From the NCBI GenBank assembly GCA_041918155.1, contig JAYRWH010000091.1, positions 62,001-126,000 of the forward strand: a stretch of DNA of 64,000 nt, written 5' to 3'. The translations under genes were made by a program, and so were the position numbers. The notes below the pieces were generated by a model that had not been told where the DNA came from, ran no database searches, and saw only the letters and a list, made by a program, of their open reading frames with translations. Below are positions 7,826-15,031 of the stretch, piece by piece. Every line of letters begins with the position of its first letter. The first letter of the stretch is position 1. This stretch comes from UBA668 sp041918155. GTDB lineage: Bacteria > Actinomycetota > Acidimicrobiia > Acidimicrobiales > Ilumatobacteraceae.

Positions 7826-8947
7826 TCAGGCGCGCAGTGCGACGAGGGGTTCGATGGCGTCAACCCCGAGGAACTCGGCGACGGGGCTGTTGGTGACGTG
7901 GCCGGCGTGGGTGTTGAGGCCGAGCGCCAGAGCGGAATCGGCGGCGCACGCCTCGGCCACACCCTTCGTGGCCAGTTCGAGCTGGTAGGGGAGGGTGGCG
8001 TTGGTGAGCGCATACGTGCTGGTGTGCGGCACGGCCCCGGGCATGTTGCCGACCGCGTAGTGCAGCACTCCGTGGAGGTCGTACACCGGCTCGGCGTGGG
8101 TGGTCTCGTGGATCGTCTCGATGCAACCACCCTGGTCGACCGCGACGTCGACGATGACCGCGCCCTTCTTCATCGAGCGCACCATGTCCTCGCTCACCAC
8201 GACGGGAGCGCGTCCGCCGGCGACGAGCACCGCGCCGATGACGAGGTCCGCGTCGGCGAGGTTGCGCTCGAGCGCGCCCCGGTTGGAGGCGAGGGTGACG
8301 ATGCGGCCCTTGTTGATCTGGTCGACCCAGCGCAGGCGATCGAGGTTCTTGTCGAACAGCACGACCTCGGCCTCCATGCCGGCGGCGATCCACGCCGAGT
8401 TCCAGCCGACGTTGCCGGCGCCGAGCACGACGACTTTGGCCGGCTGCACGCCCGGCGCGCCGCCCATCAGCACGCCGCGCCCGCCGTTGTGGCGCTCGAG
8501 GTAGTGGGCGCCCATCTGCGGGGCGAGTCGGCCGGCGACCTCACTCATCGGGGCGAGCAAGGGCAGCGCCCCGCCGGGAAGCTGAACGGTTTCGTACGCG
8601 ATCGAGGTGGTGCCGGCCTTCAGGAGGGCCTCGGCCACACCGGGGTAGGCGGCAAGGTGGAGGTAGGTGAACAGCGTGAGGTCGGGGCGCAGGAAGCCGA
8701 ACTCCTCGGTCTTGGGCTCTTTGACCTTCACGACCATCTGCTGCGCCCACGCGTCGGCCGCGGTGGGCACGATCGTGGCGCCGGCGGCGATGTAGTCGTC
8801 GTCGCGGAAGCTGGCGCCCTCGCCGGCACCGGTCTGCACGAACACCTCAATGCCGTGGCGTTCGAACTCACGGACGCCGTCGGGCGTCATCGCCACGCGG
8901 TACTCCTGGATCTTGATCTCCTTGGGGACACCGACCGTCTTCAGCAT
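7826..8947 (-). CDS. ald: alanine dehydrogenase
   Basis: This NAD-dependent L-alanine dehydrogenase (alanine + NAD + H2O to pyruvate + NH4 + NADH) has 373 residues. Family motifs are clear: VGVPKEIKIQEYRVAMTP (residues 5-22, containing the substrate-binding Arg), VKVKEP (the Lys near residue 75), FTYLHLAAYP (catalytic His near 96) and the Rossmann loop VVVLGAGNVGWNSA (around 170). It is divergent from an Lrp/AsnC-family gene, the arrangement known for AldR-controlled ald in mycobacteria, and a 14-bp palindrome lies in between. Ald could recycle alanine formed by a pyruvate-linked polyamine transaminase (inference). Confidence 0.95.
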   Translation of the reverse strand: MLKTVGVPKEIKIQEYRVAMTPDGVREFERHGIEVFVQTGAGEGASFRDDDYIAAGATIVPTAADAWAQQMVVKVKEPKTEEFGFLRPDLTLFTYLHLAAYPGVAEALLKAGTTSIAYETVQLPGGALPLLAPMSEVAGRLAPQMGAHYLERHNGGRGVLMGGAPGVQPAKVVVLGAGNVGWNSAWIAAGMEAEVVLFDKNLDRLRWVDQINKGRIVTLASNRGALERNLADADLVIGAVLVAGGRAPVVVSEDMVRSMKKGAVIVDVAVDQGGCIETIHETTHAEPVYDLHGVLHYAVGNMPGAVPHTSTYALTNATLPYQLELATKGVAEACAADSALALGLNTHAGHVTNSPVAEFLGVDAIEPLVALRA

Positions 8948-8971
8948 GGTTGGATCATGTGCCCTCGTGAA

Positions 8972-8985
8972 CCGTTGATCAACGG
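8972..8985. promoter_or_regulatory. palindromic site between ald and its AsnC-type regulator
   Basis: CCGTTGATCAACGG is a perfect 14-bp palindrome, 25 bp upstream of ald and 25 bp upstream of the asnC-like gene. Lrp/AsnC regulators commonly bind short AT-centred palindromes between themselves and a divergent target, so this is a good operator candidate. Confidence 0.5.
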
Positions 8986-9009
8986 AGGATTCGGTGGCAT
9001 TGTGTGTCC

Positions 9010-9453
9010 ATGGCCGATGAATCAGCGGTATTGGACAAGATCGATCGGCGAATCATCGGCATCCTGCGTGCCGAGGGTCGGATCAGCTGGAAGGCGCTGG
9101 CCGATCGCGTGCACCTCGCCCCCTCCTCGGTGGCCGATCGGGTGCGCCGCCTCGAGATCGCCGGCGTGATCAGGGGCTACGCCGCGCGGATCGACCCGGC
9201 CGCGCTCGGTCGCACCGTGCGGGCGGTGGTGGACGTCGGCTTGCCGCCGGGCACCGACCCGGCCGAGTTCGAAGCCCGCCTCGCCGAGCGCGAGGAGGTC
9301 GCGCTGGCGATGTACGTCACCGGTCCGGCCGACTACACCATCGTCGTCGACTGTGCCGGCGCGGAAGGCCTCGACGCGTTCATCCGCTGGATGAAGGCCG
9401 ACGCCGGCGTCGCCCGCACCGAGAGCAAGTTCGTCCTGCGCCCCATCCTCTGA
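9010..9453 (+). CDS. Lrp/AsnC family transcriptional regulator (AldR-like)
   Basis: This 147-residue regulator has an N-terminal winged helix (ALDKIDRRIIGILRAEGRISWKAL-type region, residues 6-55, with the recognition helix near HLAPSSVADRVRRLEIAG) and a C-terminal RAM/effector domain (residues 65-147, including VTGPADYTIVVDC). Such proteins form dimers or octamers and sense amino acids. It is divergent from ald, whose expression it probably controls. The ATG at 9010 is preferred to the GTG at 9004 because a CATTGT hexamer (8998-9003) ends 6 nt before it. A long hairpin follows the gene at 9489-9533. Confidence 0.9.
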   Translation: MADESAVLDKIDRRIIGILRAEGRISWKALADRVHLAPSSVADRVRRLEIAGVIRGYAARIDPAALGRTVRAVVDVGLPPGTDPAEFEARLAEREEVALAMYVTGPADYTIVVDCAGAEGLDAFIRWMKADAGVARTESKFVLRPIL

Positions 9454-9488
9454 CGTCCCCTCCGAGGGTTTCCGACCACCGTCGACTT

Positions 9489-9533
9489 CTTCGAGTTCTT
9501 CCGTCGGCACAGGTGCGACGGAAACACTCGAAG
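9489..9533 (+). terminator. long-stem hairpin after the AsnC gene
   Basis: The arms CTTCGAGTTCTTCCGTCG (9489-9506) and CGACGGAAACACTCGAAG (9516-9533) pair over 18 positions with two mismatches around a 9-nt loop. There is no T-run. It lies between the AsnC gene and the aldehyde dehydrogenase and may act as a terminator or as a regulatory hairpin. Confidence 0.5.
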
Positions 9534-9580
9534 ACGGCCGCCGCCGGAGCAAAGCCTCGGAGATGACTACCATCGGCGGC

Positions 9581-11008
9581 ATGAAGACGTTCAAGAACTT
9601 CGTCAACGGTCAGTACGTCGATTCCGCGGACGGTCGCACGACCGATGTGGTCAACCCCGCCACCGGCAAGGTGTACGCCACCGCTTCGCTGTCGGCCCAG
9701 GCGGATGTCGACACGGCCATGACCGCGGCCGCGACCGCGTACGAGGAGTGGCGCGACAGCACCCCGAGCGAACGGTCGCTGGCCCTGTTCCGCATCGCCG
9801 ACGCAGTCGAGCAAAGGGCCGACGAGTTGATCGCGCGGGAAGTGGAGAACACGGGCAAGCCGGCCCACCTCACCCGCAGCGAAGAGATCCCCCCGATGGT
9901 GGATCAGATCCGCTTCTTCGCCACCGCCGCCCGCCACCTCGAGGGCAAGAGCACGGGCGAGTACATGCGTGGCATGACGAGCATGATCCGCCGCGAGAGC
10001 ATCGGCGTGTGCGCCCAGGTGGCGCCGTGGAACTACCCGATGATGATGGCGGTGTGGAAGTTCGCCCCGGCGATCGCCGCCGGCAACACCGTCGTGCTGA
10101 AGCCGAGTGACACCACGCCGGCCACCACCGGCTTCCTCGCCGAGATCGCGGCCGAGTTCCTGCCCGCCGGTGTGTTCAACGTCATCTGCGGCGACCGCGA
10201 CACCGGCCGCCAAATGGTGCTGCACGACACTCCGTCGATGGTGAGCATCACCGGTTCGGTGCGCGCGGGCACGCAGGTGGCCGAAGCCGCTTCGCACAGC
10301 CTCAAGCGGGTCCACCTCGAACTCGGCGGCAAGGCGCCGGTCGTGGTGTTCGACGACGCCGACATCGCGGCCGCGGCCGAGGCGATCGCCATCGCCGGCT
10401 ACTTCAACGCGGGGCAGGACTGCACGGCGGCGACCCGCGTGCTCGTCGGCCCCGGCGCGTACGACGACTTCGTGGCCGCGCTTGCCGAGCAGGCCAAGGG
10501 TCTCAAAACCGGCGCGCCCGATGACGAGGACGTGCTGTTCGGCCCGGTCAACAACCCGAACCAGTTGGCCCACGTCAGCGGCCTCGTCAGTCGGGCGCCG
10601 GCGCACGCGAACATCGTCGCCGGCGGCAACAAGGTGAGTGGTGACGGGTTCTTCTACGAGCCCACGGTCGTCGCCGGCCTGCGCCAGAACGACGAGATGA
10701 TCCAGAACGAGATCTTCGGCCCGGTCATCACCGTGCAGAAGTTCAGCGATGAGGAGGAAGCCGTGCGCTGGGCCAATGGCGTGGAATACGGCCTGGCCAG
10801 CAGCGTCTGGAGCAAGGACTTCGGCACCGCGATGCGGATGGCCAAGCGCCTCGACTTCGGTTGCGTGTGGATCAACACCCACATCCCGCTCGTTGCCGAG
10901 ATGCCCCACGGCGGTTACAAGAAGTCTGGCTATGGCAAAGACCTGTCGGCCTACGCGCTCGACGACTACACGCGCATCAAGCACGTGATGGCGAATATCA
11001 ACTCCTAG
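9581..11008 (+). CDS. gamma-aminobutyraldehyde / betaine-type aldehyde dehydrogenase
   Basis: This 475-residue NAD-dependent aldehyde dehydrogenase matches the PatD/Prr group most closely. Motifs: N-terminal FVNGQYVDS, VAPWNYPMMMAVWK (residues ~147-160, oxyanion Asn), Rossmann site SITGSVRAGTQV (~222), catalytic Glu in HLELGGKAPVVV (~247) and nucleophilic Cys in FNAGQDCTAATRVLV (~281). The NAGQDC form is typical of enzymes taking gamma-aminobutyraldehyde to GABA in putrescine catabolism. The adjacent N-carbamoylputrescine amidase-like gene (9 nt downstream) and the polyamine transporter support this. The ATG at 9581 has TACCAT ending 7 nt upstream; an in-frame ATG at 9563 is less likely. Confidence 0.85.
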   Translation: MKTFKNFVNGQYVDSADGRTTDVVNPATGKVYATASLSAQADVDTAMTAAATAYEEWRDSTPSERSLALFRIADAVEQRADELIAREVENTGKPAHLTRSEEIPPMVDQIRFFATAARHLEGKSTGEYMRGMTSMIRRESIGVCAQVAPWNYPMMMAVWKFAPAIAAGNTVVLKPSDTTPATTGFLAEIAAEFLPAGVFNVICGDRDTGRQMVLHDTPSMVSITGSVRAGTQVAEAASHSLKRVHLELGGKAPVVVFDDADIAAAAEAIAIAGYFNAGQDCTAATRVLVGPGAYDDFVAALAEQAKGLKTGAPDDEDVLFGPVNNPNQLAHVSGLVSRAPAHANIVAGGNKVSGDGFFYEPTVVAGLRQNDEMIQNEIFGPVITVQKFSDEEEAVRWANGVEYGLASSVWSKDFGTAMRMAKRLDFGCVWINTHIPLVAEMPHGGYKKSGYGKDLSAYALDDYTRIKHVMANINS

Positions 11009-11017
11009 GCACGAGAC

Positions 11018-11983
11018 ATGCTCGAGTTCGAAGTGCTGGTGCGCGACGGCAGCCTGCCGTCGCTGTTCCCCGGCGTCCGCGCCGAGCCGAAGGTGCTGCG
11101 CGTCGGGGCGGTGCAATGCGCGTGGCACCCCGACGCGGCGCACCACACTGCAGTGCTCCGCGAGGGCGTGGGCCTCGCCGTGCAGAACGGTGCCCGCGTC
11201 GTGCTGCTGCAAGAGCTCACGCTCTCGCCGTACTTTTGTTTCGATCCCGATGTGCCCGATGCACTCGCCCGCTTCGGTGAGGACGTCGACGCCGGGCCGA
11301 CGGTGACACTGGCCCGCGAGCTGGCGGCCGCCCATGGTGTGTTCGTGCACGCCTCGCTCTACGAGCGCACGCCCGACGGGCGCGGGTTCAACACTGCGAT
11401 CTGTGTGGACCCGGCCGGGGCCCTTCTGGCCCGCACGCGCAAGACCCACATCCCCGAGTTCGACAACTACCACGAGGATCGCTACTTCGAGCCCGCGGGC
11501 GAAGACGCTCCGGTGGTGGAAGTCGCTGGCGCGATGTTCGCGTTCCCCACCTGCTGGGACCAATGGTTCCCCGAGTTGGCCAGGGCACTGTCGCTCGACG
11601 GGGCCGAGGTCATCGTGTATCCCACGGCGATCGGGAGCGAACCGAGCTGGCCCGATGTCGATACACAGCCGATGTGGCGCCAGACGATCGTGGCCAACGG
11701 GTTGGCGAACTCCACGTTCATGATCGCGGTGAACCGCATCGGCGAGGAAGGCCCGTTGTCGTTCTACGGGTCGTCGTTCATCTCCGATCCGTACGGGCGC
11801 GTGATCGTCGACGCGCCGCGCGACCGTCCAGCGGTGTTGGTGGCCGACCTCGACCTGGCCCAGCGGGCCGAGGCGGCGACCTTCGGTCTGCTCTACACCC
11901 GTCGCCCCGAGCGCTACACCCGCTTGCAGCACGGCACCGACCTCGGCCGGGGACCCCACCCTCCTAGTGCGCGCCCCAGGTGA
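11018..11983 (+). CDS. carbon-nitrogen hydrolase, N-carbamoylputrescine amidase-like
   Basis: This nitrilase-superfamily amidohydrolase of 321 residues has a complete Glu-Lys-Cys triad: LLQELTLSPYF (Glu near residue 67), RKTHIPEFDNYHEDRYF (Lys near 144) and FPTCWDQWFPE (Cys near 177). The CWDQWFPE block is characteristic of AguB, which splits N-carbamoylputrescine to putrescine, CO2 and NH3; beta-ureidopropionase is the main alternative. It starts 9 nt after the aldehyde dehydrogenase and is probably co-transcribed. The first ~25 residues are an unusual extension. The 3' end overlaps the convergent AsnC gene by 20 bp. No agmatine deiminase is in the window. Confidence 0.82.
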   Translation: MLEFEVLVRDGSLPSLFPGVRAEPKVLRVGAVQCAWHPDAAHHTAVLREGVGLAVQNGARVVLLQELTLSPYFCFDPDVPDALARFGEDVDAGPTVTLARELAAAHGVFVHASLYERTPDGRGFNTAICVDPAGALLARTRKTHIPEFDNYHEDRYFEPAGEDAPVVEVAGAMFAFPTCWDQWFPELARALSLDGAEVIVYPTAIGSEPSWPDVDTQPMWRQTIVANGLANSTFMIAVNRIGEEGPLSFYGSSFISDPYGRVIVDAPRDRPAVLVADLDLAQRAEAATFGLLYTRRPERYTRLQHGTDLGRGPHPPSARPR

Positions 11984-12422
11984 AGGTCTGCTTGACCAGA
12001 TCGAGGTAGATGAACGTCTCTGTGGTGCGCACTCCGGGCACCGCCCGGATGCGGTTGGTGAGGTCGAGCAGGGCCGCGTCATCGCTGACCACCACCTCGG
12101 CCAGGAAGTCGTAAGTGCCGGCGGTGACGACGAGGTAGTCGATGTCGGGCATCGCGTGGAGAGCGGGGGCGATGCTGTCGGTGGGGCCTTCGGTGCGAAC
12201 GCCGATCATCGCCATCCGCCGGTAGCCGAGCGACAGCGGGTTGGTGACGGCGACCACCTGCATGACACCCGCGTCGGTGAGGCGTTGCACCCGCTGGCGG
12301 GCAGCGGCCTCGGACAGCCCGACGGCCGCCCCCAGCCGCGTGTAGGGCACCCGGCCGTCGCGCTGCAGCTCTTCGATGATCGCCCGATCGGTGTCGTCGA
12401 GTGCGCTGCGGGAACGAACCAT
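11964..12422 (-). CDS. Lrp/AsnC family transcriptional regulator
   Basis: This is a 152-residue regulator with an N-terminal HTH (ALDDTDRAIIEELQRDGRVP, then LGAAVGLSEAAARQRVQRLTDAG as recognition helix) and a C-terminal RAM domain (VTAGTYDFLAEVVVSDDAALL). It lies between the putrescine-degradation pair and the divergent Pot transporter operon, so it is a reasonable candidate for their local polyamine- or amino-acid-responsive regulator (inference). The ATG at 12422 is preferred because CATGAT ends 8 nt upstream; a GTG at 12428 is also in frame. It differs clearly from the AsnC protein at 9010 and is not a recent duplicate. Confidence 0.88.
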   Translation of the reverse strand: MVRSRSALDDTDRAIIEELQRDGRVPYTRLGAAVGLSEAAARQRVQRLTDAGVMQVVAVTNPLSLGYRRMAMIGVRTEGPTDSIAPALHAMPDIDYLVVTAGTYDFLAEVVVSDDAALLDLTNRIRAVPGVRTTETFIYLDLVKQTFTWGAH

Positions 12423-12593
12423 GGGCACGGATCATGCTGGCCAACGCTGCTGTGCGCAAGTGAATCCGTCGCATCCGGGCTCTTTCGTCACGATTTCCTT
12501 GCTCCGCGGTGTTCGCGCGTGCCACGGTGTGCTTTCACTAGGCTGGGCGAGCATCGCTGACCGATCTGTGATCGGGCGGAAATACTCAGCGCT

Positions 12594-12599
12594 TACACT
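12594..12599 (+). promoter_or_regulatory. probable -10 box of the Pot transporter operon
   Basis: TACACT lies 48 nt before the potA-like GTG and fits the TANNNT pattern seen elsewhere in the window. The 219-bp gap 12429-12647 holds no gene. No convincing -35 is visible. Confidence 0.35.
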
Positions 12600-12647
12600 C
12601 AGCTGAAATCACCGGGCGCCGGCCCTTGCCATCGTGGGAGAGACATC

Positions 12648-13814
12648 GTGACGGATGCGAGCACGACCGTGGACGACCGCTCTGTGGGCGGGCGCGGCTC
12701 GGTTGAGTTGGATGGCGTCACCAAGCGATTCGGCTCGATGGTGGCAGTCGATCACATCGACCTGACGGTGCGGCCCGGCGAGTTCCTCTCGCTGCTCGGC
12801 CCGTCGGGGTGCGGCAAGACCACCACCTTGCGGATGCTCGCGGGCTTCGAGCAGCCCGACGAGGGCTTCATCCGCATCAACAACGAGTACGTGCAGGGCA
12901 TCCCGCCGTACAAGCGCGATGTCAACACGGTGTTCCAGAGCTATGCCCTGTTCCCGCACATGGACGTCGCCACCAACGTCGCCTACGGCCTCAAGCAGCG
13001 CAGAGTGCCCAAGGCGCAGATTGCCGACAAGGTGCGCGAAGCACTGGCGATGGTGAAGATGAGTCACCTCGCCGAGCGCATGCCGCGTCAGTTGTCCGGT
13101 GGCCAGCAACAGCGCGTCGCGTTGGCCCGAGCCCTGGTGAACCGGCCGAGTGTGTTGCTACTCGACGAGCCGCTCGGTGCCCTCGACCGCAAGCTGCGCG
13201 AAGAGATGCAGATCGAGCTGAAGCTGCTGCAGTCGCAGTTGGGCATCACGTTCATCTTCGTCACCCACGACCAGGAAGAGGCGATGAGCATGAGTGACCG
13301 CATCGCCATCATGCTCGACGGCCACATCGAGCAGCTGGCCGATCCCGAAACGGTGTACGAGCGGCCCGCGTCGGCGTTCGTCGCCGCGTTCATCGGCCGC
13401 AACAACTTCTGGCGCGGCGTGGCGATCGCTGACGGTGTGCGTGCCGACGACGGCACCCTGTTCCGCGTGTCACGACCCGAGGAACAGCTCGCACCGGGTG
13501 TCGGAGCCCTGGCGGCGGTTCGTCCCGAGTGTTTCAAGCTCATCGCGACACAACCCGATTCGGCGGCCAACACTCTCGGCGGCAAGGTTGCCAGCGTCGC
13601 CCACTTCGGCGATGTCCTGCAGTACGTCGTCGAGTCGAACGGGCGCGACATCGTCGTGCTCGCACCTCGCGCCGACAGCGGCACCCGCTTCGCCACTGGC
13701 GACGACGTGTGGTGCACCTGGAACGCCGACGACGTGTATCAGTTCTCCGATCGCCAGGCTGAGACGGTCCTCACGGAGGCCTCCGGTGTACCTGGCGACG
13801 AAGACATGGCGTGA
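12648..13814 (+). CDS. potA: spermidine/putrescine ABC transporter ATP-binding protein
   Basis: This 388-residue ATPase energises polyamine import. It contains Walker A GPSGCGKTT (around residue 51), the Q-loop at VFQSYALFPHM, the signature LSGGQQQRVALARAL (~145), Walker B VLLLDEPLGALD (~170) and the switch His in FVTHDQEEA (~203). A C-terminal TOBE-like domain (residues ~290-370) follows, as in PotA/MalK-type subunits. The GTG at 12648 has GGGAG about 8 nt upstream. It heads the operon with the binding protein (24 bp downstream) and the fused permease. Confidence 0.93.
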   Translation: MTDASTTVDDRSVGGRGSVELDGVTKRFGSMVAVDHIDLTVRPGEFLSLLGPSGCGKTTTLRMLAGFEQPDEGFIRINNEYVQGIPPYKRDVNTVFQSYALFPHMDVATNVAYGLKQRRVPKAQIADKVREALAMVKMSHLAERMPRQLSGGQQQRVALARALVNRPSVLLLDEPLGALDRKLREEMQIELKLLQSQLGITFIFVTHDQEEAMSMSDRIAIMLDGHIEQLADPETVYERPASAFVAAFIGRNNFWRGVAIADGVRADDGTLFRVSRPEEQLAPGVGALAAVRPECFKLIATQPDSAANTLGGKVASVAHFGDVLQYVVESNGRDIVVLAPRADSGTRFATGDDVWCTWNADDVYQFSDRQAETVLTEASGVPGDEDMA

Positions 13815-13838
13815 ACAACCAACGGAGGTAAGTCCAAA

Positions 13839-15023
13839 ATGACCGCTCAAGAACAGCCAATGCGAATCCTGGCCGATGCCGCGACCGCGCAGCGCATCGT
13901 CGGCTCGCTCAGCCGCCGCGGCTTCTTCGCCGCAGTCGGCGGCTCCGCCGCGCTCGCGGCCTTCCTCGCCGCGTGCGGTGACGACAAGAAGGACACCGGC
14001 AACGGCGGCACGTCCGGCGACGGAGGCGACAGCGGGGCGAATTCGTTCAAGCTGTTCACTTGGGCCGAGTACGACGACCCCGATCTGATGTCCCAGTTCG
14101 GCAACATCGAGATCACGATCTTCAACTCGAACGAGGAAGCGATCCAGAAGCTCGTGTCCGCCGGCGGCAACAACGGCTTCGACATGATCTGTCCCACCGG
14201 CGTGTACATCCCGCAGCTGGCCGGTGAAAGCCTGCTCGAGGAACTCGACCTCGCGCGCATCACCAACTTCGGCAACCTCGACGTGGCCTACACGAACCAG
14301 GAGTGGGATCCGGGCAACAAGTACTCGATCTGCAAGAACTGGGGCTCGACGGGCTGGATCTACGACAAGACCGTCATCAGCCGCGAGATCACCTCGTGGG
14401 CGGACTTCATCGATGTGGCGATGAACGAGGCCAGCGGCAACACCTCGATCCTCGACACCGCGCCGAACCTGTGCGGCGTGTACTTCTGGGCCAACGGGAT
14501 CGACTGGAACACCACCGACGAGACCGAGCTGAAAGCCTGCGAAGACTTCCTGGTCAACGAGTTCGCCTCGCACATCAAGGCCTTCGACTCGTACCCGGGC
14601 ATCAACCTCACCCAGGGCAACTACGCCTTGTCGCAGGTGTTCAACGGCGATGCTCGTCAGGGACTGCTGTCGATCGAGGCGTCCGGCGGGAACCCCGACG
14701 ACTATGCGTGGGGCCTCGGTTCGCCCGAGACCGAGCTGTGGATGGACAACTGGTGCATCCTCAAGGGAGCCGGCAACCTCGATGCCTGCTACAACTTCAT
14801 CAACTTCATCCTCGAGCCGGCCAACTCGGCGATCGACGTCGCGTTCCACGGCTACAACACCGGCATCCAGGCCGCGAAGGATGCCTTGCCGGCCGACACC
14901 CCGTACCTCGAGCTGGTGTACTTCACCCCGGAAGAGGTCAGCCGGATGAAGTCGGGTTCGCTTGACAACCAGGAAGCGGTCGTCGACATCTACAACAAGA
15001 CGAAGGCCGCCGCCGGCGCCTGA
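13839..15023 (+). CDS. polyamine ABC transporter substrate-binding lipoprotein (PotD-like)
   Basis: This 394-residue extracellular solute-binding protein captures the ligand for the Pot-type importer. The N-terminus has a twin-arginine motif SRRGFF (residues ~25-30), a hydrophobic stretch and a lipobox LAAC (Cys ~46), so it is probably Tat-exported and lipid-anchored. A Gly/Asp-rich linker is followed by the fold typical of PotD/PotF: LFTWAEYDDPDLM, the FDMICPTGVYIPQL hinge segment, WGSTGWIYDKTV and YFWANGIDWNT. GGAGG stands 11 nt before the ATG. Ligand identity (putrescine, spermidine or another cation) is inferred from neighbours. Confidence 0.9.
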   Translation: MTAQEQPMRILADAATAQRIVGSLSRRGFFAAVGGSAALAAFLAACGDDKKDTGNGGTSGDGGDSGANSFKLFTWAEYDDPDLMSQFGNIEITIFNSNEEAIQKLVSAGGNNGFDMICPTGVYIPQLAGESLLEELDLARITNFGNLDVAYTNQEWDPGNKYSICKNWGSTGWIYDKTVISREITSWADFIDVAMNEASGNTSILDTAPNLCGVYFWANGIDWNTTDETELKACEDFLVNEFASHIKAFDSYPGINLTQGNYALSQVFNGDARQGLLSIEASGGNPDDYAWGLGSPETELWMDNWCILKGAGNLDACYNFINFILEPANSAIDVAFHGYNTGIQAAKDALPADTPYLELVYFTPEEVSRMKSGSLDNQEAVVDIYNKTKAAAGA

Positions 15024-15031
15024 TCAGCAAC

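Noticed and set aside
9380..12082. A 900-residue minus-strand frame across asnC, aldehyde dehydrogenase and amidase genes
   Set aside because: It overlaps three clear genes and has shadow-like composition.
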